Assembly (NCBI GenBank): GCA_041486365.1
Contig: JBGPLH010000068.1
Coordinates: 1-12,125, forward strand
Source of the DNA: JBGPLH01 sp041486365 [NCBI: Thermodesulfobacteriota bacterium]
GTDB taxonomy: Bacteria; JAUYMQ01
DNA length: 12,125 bases
Reading direction: 5' to 3'
The notes under the pieces were generated by a model, which was given only the letters and a program-made list of their open reading frames with translations, did not search any database and was not told where the DNA came from. The translations under genes were made by a program, and so were the position numbers. Below are positions 6,340-12,125 of the stretch, in pieces (position 1 is the first letter of the stretch; each line of letters begins with the position of its first letter).

Positions 6340-9300
6340 TCAGGCAATGGCGGCCATGGCATCGGCCAGTTCTTCGTCGCGGCGGTGGTAGCCGCAGGCG
6401 GTGATGAGGGCGGCAGCTTCCGCGAGGTCAGCCGCCGCGGAGCGGCCGGGCCAAGGGTATTCGGCGGGAGGCGGCGGGACTCCTGTCATTCGCCGGCTTT
6501 CGTCCTTTAGTCTTCCGAAGAGCCTGGCTCGGTGGAGGAGGGTGTCGGCAAGGTAGAGTCTCATGCCCCCCTGCCAGCCGGTTTGCGCGTTGCCGCCGCG
6601 GGTGGCCAGGGCGAAAGATTCGTCGAGTCGTTGGCGCGCGGTGGCCCACTCGCCCGCGAGCCCGTGCAGCCAGGCGCATGAAAGCAGGGTGAGTGGCAAG
6701 AATTGGCCTTGACCCGCTTGGAGCAAAATGGCGTGGGCGGTGTCCAAGCGCTCGCGCGCATGAAGGAGGTCATGGTTTGAGGTTTCGAGTTTCGACTCCT
6801 GCAAGATGGCGCGGAGGAGGTGGACGCGGCCCAGCGAGAGGTGGTTGAGAGCGATTGAGACGAGTCCGAGCCTGTCGGTGCTCCATTCGAGGGTCTGCGC
6901 GGCGCGGCGCTCGATGGTGGCGAGATCAGAAAGGTACGCAGCCGTCACGGCTACGGGTCTGGGCGGCGTCTTGCCGCCCAGTTCATCGAACGTGCCGCTC
7001 GCCGAATCCGCTGGCTGGAAGCCTGCGTAACGATGCCACGCCGCGCACTCGGCGGCGGCGAGCAGGAGGTCGCAATACTGGTAGCCGCGATATGAGTCGA
7101 GCAGTGGGCAGCTGGGCGCACTCTTCGCCTGCATGGCCTCAGCCTCGGCAAAGCGGGTGCGGCTCGCCTCCAGCTTCCCAGCCCGGTGCAGCACGTCGGC
7201 GTGGAGGGTGCGGTTGACCACCCGTTCGAAGGGGTCGCCGGTGCGGTCGCCGTAGGTGACGGCCTGCGCCGCAGTCGCCTCGGCGGTGGGAACATTGCCG
7301 AGGGTCAGTTCCAGATCGCTGAAGTTGTAGGCGGCGCAAGCGGCATTTTTCCACGACTCTTGCTCTATATGGAACTCCAACCCCGCGCGCATCGGTTCAC
7401 GCGCTTCGGCGAGGCGGTTCAGCGCGCGGAGGCGGAAAGCGGCTTCACCTAGCAGCCAGGCTTGGCCCTCAAAATGAAGCTCCGTTGCAAGCCGCCGCCA
7501 CGGCTCGGCGAAGAAACAGGCCACTGCCGCGAGGTCCAGGCCGAGGAGGCCGAGTTTCCTGCCGCTGTAGAAGGCGTGGGAGCCATCGGTGCCACGTTGG
7601 ATGCGATTGCGATACACCTCGTCGCACGCATCCTCGAATCGCCCGGCTTTGCAGCCGTGGGCGATGGCCTGGTAGAGGGGCAGGAGGCCGTCGCGGCCCT
7701 CAGGCCAGTAGGGGACGCTGGCGCAAAGGTGCTCGTAGAGCCGGGCATGCGCGGCGGGCGCGATGCCGCGCTGCTTCAACTGCGTGTCGAAGTATTCCCG
7801 CAGCAGCGGGTGAGCGTCCAAGGATTTGCGATTTGAGATTTGCGATTGACGATTTTCGAAAGGCTGCGGTGGGCCGATGTCGTTCCAGGCCCCAATTGCC
7901 CGTCGCGCCTCTTTCTCCCCATACCCGCTCACTTTCGCCGGCACCCACTCGGCGGTCTCGATGAGGTCGAGGTCGCGGAGGCGCTGAAGGGCCGTGTTCC
8001 ATTGTCTTTCCCCGAGGCCGACGAGCGGCTCGGTGAGACCAGGAATGGCGGGGGCGGCGCAGAGGGCGGCGAGGCAATCGGGCGTGGCCGGGCGGTCGAA
8101 GAGTCCGAGCAACCGGAGGATGCCGAGCTCGACGAGGCGACCTTCGTTTTCGAACCACCGCTCGTAGGCGGCGAAGACGCGGAAGGCGTGGCCGTTTTGC
8201 GTCTCGGCGTCAGCCTCGGAGAAATGGAAGCAGTCGCGCCGGGCGATGTCGGGTGGGTCGAAGGCGAGGCGCAGGTAGCGGCCCATGAGGGATAGCGTGA
8301 GGGCATGGCCTTTGACTTCGCGGCTTGCCGCTTCCAACTCCGCCTGCGGTCCGATGACGTTGTGGCCGCACAGGACCGCCGCGCCGGCAACGTCGGTGAG
8401 GTGGTCGAGCGGCCAACGTGGCGTCGTGGTCTTCTCCGTTGCTTCGAGGTCTTGGATCTTCTCGCGGGTGGTGACCACGCAGAGGCCGCGCCCGTTGCTC
8501 TGCAGACCAGCGAAGAGCGCGCGAAGCGCGTCGTCCTTCAGCTCGCCTTGCTGCGGACCGGGCGGATGCTGGAGCGGCTCCACGCCATCGAGAATGAGCA
8601 GCGTGCTGTGCTGCCCGATTAGGGCGGCAAGGCGTGCGCCCTTGTCCCACGGGGGTGCGGCGCTATCGGCCATCGCGGAGTCGCCAAAGAACTTGAGCGC
8701 CGCGGCGACGAAGACGGTGGCATCGGCGGCGGTCTGCGCGCTGGCGTTGTCCCCCTCGCGTCGCGTCCCCTGGCTATAAAACGACCAGTCGAAGTATCGC
8801 TCGACGCCGCCATGCCCCTCGCGGGCCAGCAGCGCATCCTTCCACCGCGAAGCGACGGTGGTCTTCCCCGCCCCACCGATGGCGAAAAGCGTGACGATCT
8901 GCGCGCGCCCGGCTTTGCCCCTGAGCGCATCGGCCCACAGGGCGTCGAGGTCGGCAAGTGTATTCTCCCGGCCTTCGAAGACACCGGTGTCACCCTTCTT
9001 GGGCAGGTGAGTGACGGCCGCCCGAAAGTCGCCGGACTTGGTCGAGCTCTTGCCCCCTTCTAGGTAGAAGTCGCGCGGCTTGTCTTCGTTTCGGGCGAGG
9101 CGTTGGAGAATCAAAGTCACTGCTTGGTCGGGCGTGAAGGCATCGACCGGTGCGAAGCCCTCTAGGCCGTGGAGACCGCGAATCTCCGCGTCATCCGCAC
9201 GAAAGAGCATTACCTCTTTGGATCGACCCTCCTTGATCAACGAGTAAATCGCTCGCCATTCGAGGCCGCACCATTCACGTTTCACATACTCTCCGCAAAG

Positions 9301-9513
9301 GACAACGACGATGAGGTCGGACTCCTTTCGGTAGAGATCGGGCAGATTGAAAGCGAGGTCGGGTTCTGCGAACTCTGCGGTGTGAAAGCGGTCATAAAGC
9401 ACCCGCTCTTCGCCAAAGTGCAGAGCGAGTTCATCAGCGACGCTCTTGACGTATTCTCGTTTTGCACCAGGAAACGACAATGCAACACGGAAGCGCTTGG
9501 CGGTCGGGTTCAT
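6340..9513 (-). CDS. TIR - STAND NTPase - TPR-like protein (NLR-like, putative antiphage sensor/effector)
   Basis: A 1057-residue multidomain protein. Residues about 7-140 form a TIR domain: FRVALSFPG opens strand A, a BB-loop-like stretch covers 38-56, and EWCGLEW (80-86) places Glu85 at the catalytic position of NAD-cleaving TIRs. Residues about 178-420 form a STAND/NB-ARC-type NTPase, with P-loop AIGGAGKTT (211-219), Walker B LLILDGVE (305-312), a sensor-like CVVTTREK (345-352) and GHALTLSLMG (402-411). A winged-helix-like part follows (about 462-582), ending LDAHPLLREYF. The rest is alpha-helical and TPR-like, probably the ligand-sensing arm. By analogy with known bacterial TIR/STAND immunity proteins, sensing would trigger oligomerisation and NAD depletion; this is inference. 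The ATG at 9513 directly precedes the TIR domain; the frame's longer GTG start adds unrelated sequence. It stands alone between era and hbd. Three repeat sequences are translated within it (see repeat entries). Confidence 0.85.
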   Translation of the reverse strand: MNPTAKRFRVALSFPGAKREYVKSVADELALHFGEERVLYDRFHTAEFAEPDLAFNLPDLYRKESDLIVVVLCGEYVKREWCGLEWRAIYSLIKEGRSKEVMLFRADDAEIRGLHGLEGFAPVDAFTPDQAVTLILQRLARNEDKPRDFYLEGGKSSTKSGDFRAAVTHLPKKGDTGVFEGRENTLADLDALWADALRGKAGRAQIVTLFAIGGAGKTTVASRWKDALLAREGHGGVERYFDWSFYSQGTRREGDNASAQTAADATVFVAAALKFFGDSAMADSAAPPWDKGARLAALIGQHSTLLILDGVEPLQHPPGPQQGELKDDALRALFAGLQSNGRGLCVVTTREKIQDLEATEKTTTPRWPLDHLTDVAGAAVLCGHNVIGPQAELEAASREVKGHALTLSLMGRYLRLAFDPPDIARRDCFHFSEADAETQNGHAFRVFAAYERWFENEGRLVELGILRLLGLFDRPATPDCLAALCAAPAIPGLTEPLVGLGERQWNTALQRLRDLDLIETAEWVPAKVSGYGEKEARRAIGAWNDIGPPQPFENRQSQISNRKSLDAHPLLREYFDTQLKQRGIAPAAHARLYEHLCASVPYWPEGRDGLLPLYQAIAHGCKAGRFEDACDEVYRNRIQRGTDGSHAFYSGRKLGLLGLDLAAVACFFAEPWRRLATELHFEGQAWLLGEAAFRLRALNRLAEAREPMRAGLEFHIEQESWKNAACAAYNFSDLELTLGNVPTAEATAAQAVTYGDRTGDPFERVVNRTLHADVLHRAGKLEASRTRFAEAEAMQAKSAPSCPLLDSYRGYQYCDLLLAAAECAAWHRYAGFQPADSASGTFDELGGKTPPRPVAVTAAYLSDLATIERRAAQTLEWSTDRLGLVSIALNHLSLGRVHLLRAILQESKLETSNHDLLHARERLDTAHAILLQAGQGQFLPLTLLSCAWLHGLAGEWATARQRLDESFALATRGGNAQTGWQGGMRLYLADTLLHRARLFGRLKDESRRMTGVPPPPAEYPWPGRSAAADLAEAAALITACGYHRRDEELADAMAAIA
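6775..6795. repeat. Heptanucleotide tandem repeat (GTTTCGA type), three units, inside the TIR-STAND gene
   Basis: GTTTGAG, GTTTCGA and GTTTCGA follow one another without spacing. In the minus-strand gene they encode SKLETSN (residues 907-913), a hydrophilic linker between TPR-like helices. The period of 7 is out of step with codons, so the repeat looks like DNA-level simple sequence absorbed by the gene rather than a protein repeat. Confidence 0.6.
6935..7029. repeat. 95-bp palindromic element with 7-bp terminal inverted repeats, translated inside the TIR-STAND gene
   Basis: The ends TACGCAG (6935-6941) and CTGCGTA (7023-7029) are perfect inverted repeats. Inside are three further palindromes: AGCCG/CGGCT (6940-6952), GGGCGGC/GCCGCCC around a 5-base loop (6961-6979) and GGCT/AGCC (7013-7023). 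The element spans residues Y829-Y860 of the minus-strand protein, a stretch (AGFQPADSASGTFDELGGK...) unlike the helical sequence on either side. It looks like a REP- or MITE-like non-autonomous element. Only one copy lies in the window, so mobility is inferred from shape alone. Confidence 0.6.
7823..7857. repeat. Heptanucleotide tandem repeat (GATTTGC/A type), five units, inside the TIR-STAND gene
   Basis: Five adjacent 7-base units read GATTTGC, GATTTGA, GATTTGC, GATTGAC and GATTTTC. The minus-strand gene translates them as ENRQSQISNRKS (residues 553-564), a polar loop within the winged-helix-like region, just before the conserved LDAHPLLREYF. The array is AT-rich against its surroundings. 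The copies are imperfect, so it is not a young microsatellite. Confidence 0.75.
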
Positions 9514-9604
9514 GCCTGAGCCTGGCTGTCCACGATGAGGGATTTCACGACCAGCCCCCCATTCTGTGGGAGATGAATAGTAGCGGACGCCTGCCACGGA
9601 TTAA

Positions 9605-10540
9605 TCAGCTCGTCTCATACCCGAGCAGCCTCACCTCCCGCGCGTCCCGGGTCCAGTTCTTGTCGACCTTCACCCAGAGCGCCAGGTGCACCTTCCCCTC
9701 GAGGAAGACCTCGAGCTCCCGGCGCGCGTCGGTGCCGATCTCCTTCAGCTTCGCGCCCCCCTTCCCGATGACGATGGCCTTCTGCGAGTCCTTCTCCACG
9801 TGAATCACGGCGCTGATCGTGACGCGCTTGCGCGCGGGGTCTTCCTTCCAATCTTCAATCGTCACGGCGCAGGCGTAGGGGATCTCCTCCCCCGTCCGCT
9901 GGAAGATCTTCTCCCGGATGATCTCCGCGGCGAAGAAGCGCTCCGGCTGGTCGGTGATCTGGTCGGGGGGATAGAAGGGCGAGCCCTGGGGGATGCGTGC
10001 GCGGATCTCATCGAGCAGCAGGTTGACGCCGTCCCCGGTCAGGGCCGAGATCGGGACGATCGGGACGCCGGGGAGGCGCCGGGACCAGGCCTCAATCTGC
10101 GGGAGGAGGAGGCTCTTGTTGATCGTGTCGACCTTGTTGATCGCGAGCACGATGGACGCCTTCGCTTTCACCGCCTCCCTGAGGAGCAGCTCCTCCTCGC
10201 GCCCGGCGGGCCGGCCCGCCTCCGCCATCAACACGAGCACATCGGCATTGGCCATGGCCGAGAAGGCCGCCCGGACCATCGCGACGTTGAGCGCCTTCTT
10301 CGCCTCGTGGATTCCGGGCGTGTCGAGAAACACGATCTGGGCGCCCTCGCCGTTCCAGATTCCGAGGATGCGATGACGCGTGGTCTGCGGCTTGGGGGTG
10401 GTGATGGCGAGCTTCTGGCCGAGGATGCGGTTGAGCAGGGTCGACTTCCCCGCGTTGGGGCGGCCCAGAATTGCGACGTACCCGGCGCGGAATCCCTCGC
10501 CCCCCGCGCCCCGCGCACTATCCTCCGGCGGCTCCTTCAT
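9605..10540 (-). CDS. era: GTPase Era (16S rRNA-binding ribosome assembly factor)
   Basis: Essential GTPase that binds the 3' end of 16S rRNA and helps mature the small ribosomal subunit. It has 311 residues, the usual length plus a short N-terminal extension of about 17. The G motifs are all present: G1 GRPNAGKS (26-33), a switch I region with TTPKPQTTRHRI (47-58), G3 DTPG (73-76), G4 NKVD (135-138) and G5 SAL (165-167). The C-terminal KH domain has the RNA-binding loop IGKGGAKLKEIG (258-269). The ATG overlaps the rnc stop (ATGA at 10537-10540), so translation is likely coupled to RNase III. This rnc-era order is common in bacteria. It is the last gene of the housekeeping cluster before the TIR-STAND gene, and no clear terminator follows it. 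Confidence 0.97.
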   Translation of the reverse strand: MKEPPEDSARGAGGEGFRAGYVAILGRPNAGKSTLLNRILGQKLAITTPKPQTTRHRILGIWNGEGAQIVFLDTPGIHEAKKALNVAMVRAAFSAMANADVLVLMAEAGRPAGREEELLLREAVKAKASIVLAINKVDTINKSLLLPQIEAWSRRLPGVPIVPISALTGDGVNLLLDEIRARIPQGSPFYPPDQITDQPERFFAAEIIREKIFQRTGEEIPYACAVTIEDWKEDPARKRVTISAVIHVEKDSQKAIVIGKGGAKLKEIGTDARRELEVFLEGKVHLALWVKVDKNWTRDAREVRLLGYETS

Positions 10541-11352
10541 GAGGCCTTGTCCCCCGCGGTGAGTGAGGCGAAGGCGGCAGCCGCGGCGCGCTGCTCGGCC
10601 TGCTTCTTGGTCCTCCCCTTCCCCTCGCTCACCTCCTTGCCCATGATCGCGAGCGACACGGTGAACTCCTTCTGGTGATCCGGCCCCCGCGTCTCCACCA
10701 GCCGGTACTCCGGCGTCACCTTGAAGCGCGCCTGGCAGGTCTCCTGGAGGAGGGTCTTGAAGTCGCGGTCGTAACCGTCCGCCTCGATCTTCTTGAACAC
10801 CGCCTGGAAATGATCACTCACGACCGTCTCCGCCGCAGGTAACCCCCCGTCGAGGTAGATCGCCGCGAGCACCGCTTCGTAGGCGTCGGCGAGAATCGAG
10901 GCCTTCTCGCGCCCGCCCGAGCGGGCCTCGCCCCTGCCGAGGAACAGGTAGTCGCCGAGCTTGATCCGGCGCGCCAGCCGGGAGAGGTTCGTCTCGTTCA
11001 CGACGGAGGCGCGGAGCTTGGACAGCTCTCCCTCCGAGTAGGCCGGGAACAGGTCCATGATCGCGTGGCTCACCACGAGCTCGAGCACCGCGTCGCCGAG
11101 GAACTCCAGCCGCTCGTTGGAGGACGCGACCGAAAGGCGGTGCTCGTTGGCGTAGGACTTGTGGATCAGGGCGTCGCGCAGGAACTTCCGATCGCGGAAC
11201 TCGTAGCCCAGGCTCTTCTCCAGCTCGGGCAGATCGCGTCCCTCCGGGAGCGCTTCCGGAAGCGTCTCGACTGCACGCGCCTTCTTCGCCGGGTGCTTCG
11301 CGGCCGGAGGCGTTTCCTTCTTCGCCGCGATCTCTTCCGCCGGCTTCTTCAT
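10537..11352 (-). CDS. rnc: Ribonuclease III
   Basis: Double-strand-specific endoribonuclease that processes rRNA precursors and structured mRNAs. The 271 residues include the signature NERLEFLGDAVL (79-90) with Glu80, Glu83 and Asp87, and the second metal-binding pair Asp156 and Glu159 in SILADAYEAVL. These correspond to E. coli Glu38, Glu41, Asp45, Asp114 and Glu117. A dsRNA-binding domain fills about 196-266, with the KGRTKKQAEQRAA helix at 245-257. The N-terminus carries about 40 extra residues rich in Lys, Ala, Pro and Glu that look disordered. No other ATG lies before residue 99, and the chosen ATG overlaps the end of mtaB, so the extension is probably genuine. Its downstream neighbour era overlaps the stop. 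Confidence 0.97.
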   Translation of the reverse strand: MKKPAEEIAAKKETPPAAKHPAKKARAVETLPEALPEGRDLPELEKSLGYEFRDRKFLRDALIHKSYANEHRLSVASSNERLEFLGDAVLELVVSHAIMDLFPAYSEGELSKLRASVVNETNLSRLARRIKLGDYLFLGRGEARSGGREKASILADAYEAVLAAIYLDGGLPAAETVVSDHFQAVFKKIEADGYDRDFKTLLQETCQARFKVTPEYRLVETRGPDHQKEFTVSLAIMGKEVSEGKGRTKKQAEQRAAAAAFASLTAGDKAS

Positions 11353-12125
11353 TCGATCACCCGCCCGCTCACCCGCCCGTCCTCCGCGATGGATTCGATC
11401 CGGACATCGACCGGCACGTTCTCCCGAACTCCCTCCCCCGCGATCTCCACCGGGATGTAGTTGCGGGTGTAGCCCCGGAGCCTGCCGCCGGTCACAGAGG
11501 TTTCGGGGAGCACCTCGAGGGTGCGCCCGAGGAATCGCGCGATGAACCCGCGGGTCTTGGCCCGTCCCAGGTCCCGCAGGCGCGCGGCGCGCTCGCGGAT
11601 CACCTCCGGCGCGTGCTGATCCGGGTACTTCGCGGCCGGGGTCCCCTCCCGCGGTGAGAACGGAAAGACGTGGAAGAAGCTCACCGGGCTCTGCTCGAGC
11701 AGGTGCAGGGTCTCCTCGAACTGGGCCCGCGTCTCGCCCGGGAACCCGGCGATCACGTCGGTCCCGATGCCGATGTCCGGCAGCTCGCGGGTGAAGCGAT
11801 CCAGCAGCACGCGGAAGGCCGCGGCGCCGTAGGGACGGCGCATGCGCCGGAGCACCGCGTCGCTTCCGCTCTGGAGCGGGACGTGCAGGTGATCGCAGAA
11901 GATCTCCGGGTGCCCGGCAATAGCCGCAATCACGTCGTCATTGAACTCGCTGGGCTCCATGCTCGACAGGCGCACCCGCGCGTAGCCCGACTCGCGGCGG
12001 ACGCGCCCGAGCAGATCGGCGAGCCGCGCGGGCGGTTCGAGGTCCCGCCCCCAGGAGCCGATGTGCGGGCCCGTGAGGACGATCTCGCGCGCGCCCTCTT
12101 CGCGGTGGCGGGCTATCTCGGCGAG
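11349..12125 (-). CDS. mtaB: tRNA threonylcarbamoyladenosine methylthiotransferase MtaB, C-terminal 258 residues; 5' end outside the window
   Basis: Radical-SAM methylthiotransferase that converts t6A37 of tRNA to ms2t6A. Only the later part of the gene is here: the N-terminal UPF0004 domain and the CxxxCxxC cluster motif lie beyond base 12125. Visible signatures are EIVLTGPHIGSWGRDL near the start of the fragment, VRLSSMEP, HLHVPLQSGSD, IGTDVIAGFPGET and FHVFPFSPREGTPAA, followed by a C-terminal TRAM domain of about 60 residues. The LTGxHIGS and RLSSxEP forms fit MtaB rather than MiaB, which has LGQNVNSYG-like and SxHP-like versions. The internal GTG and ATG codons near 11960-11975 are not starts because conserved sequence continues upstream to the edge. 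The stop overlaps the rnc start. Confidence 0.92.
   Translation of the reverse strand, partial: LAEIARHREEGAREIVLTGPHIGSWGRDLEPPARLADLLGRVRRESGYARVRLSSMEPSEFNDDVIAAIAGHPEIFCDHLHVPLQSGSDAVLRRMRRPYGAAAFRVLLDRFTRELPDIGIGTDVIAGFPGETRAQFEETLHLLEQSPVSFFHVFPFSPREGTPAAKYPDQHAPEVIRERAARLRDLGRAKTRGFIARFLGRTLEVLPETSVTGGRLRGYTRNYIPVEIAGEGVRENVPVDVRIESIAEDGRVSGRVIE

Noticed and set aside
7823-7857. Heptad array considered as part of a CRISPR or a phase-variable promoter
   Set aside because: Units are 7 bases with no spacers and lie inside a coding sequence.
9686-10678. 330-codon plus-strand open frame
   Set aside because: Antisense of era and the end of rnc, both of which have complete catalytic motifs.

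Overview
The window is GC-rich (roughly two thirds G+C by eye) and densely coded, almost all on the minus strand. It suggests the chromosome of a free-living, high-GC bacterium with acyl-CoA metabolism. The phylum cannot be fixed from these genes; a myxobacterial or deltaproteobacterial-like group, or an uncultured candidate phylum, would fit. Transcription of the minus-strand genes runs from high to low coordinates.

Right side (9605-12125): a housekeeping cluster mtaB (partial) - rnc - era. Each stop overlaps the next start by a few bases, so the three are probably translationally coupled. They act in tRNA modification, dsRNA processing and small-subunit ribosome assembly.

Middle (6340-9513): one very large gene for a TIR - STAND NTPase - TPR-like protein, the layout of bacterial NLR-like immune sensors. 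Its reading frame has absorbed three non-coding repeat sequences: two heptanucleotide tandem arrays and one 95-bp palindromic element with 7-bp terminal inverted repeats. This is the most unusual object in the window and points to horizontal acquisition.

Left side (1-6221): an acyl-CoA metabolism cluster, all on the minus strand. It holds 3-hydroxyacyl-CoA dehydrogenase (hbd-like) and enoyl-CoA hydratase, then, after a break, a biotin-dependent acyl-CoA carboxylase beta subunit, then methylmalonyl-CoA mutase (running off the left edge). Together they suit short-chain beta-oxidation plus the propionyl-CoA to methylmalonyl-CoA to succinyl-CoA route. Two accessory genes interrupt the cluster. 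One is an AT-rich DUF4145-like zinc-ribbon gene (3495-4226), jammed 3 bases upstream of the carboxylase. The other is a secreted beta-helix protein on the plus strand (1285-1932). Strong sigma-70-like promoters stand upstream of the mutase (exact TTGACA-N17-TATAAT) and upstream of the dehydrogenase (TTGACG-N17-TATAAA), each next to a short palindrome that could be an operator.

No tRNA, rRNA, CRISPR array or transposase gene was seen. The only gene-free stretch near 300 bases is 6036-6339. It holds the dehydrogenase promoter, a long GC-rich leader and the short spacer after the TIR-STAND gene.
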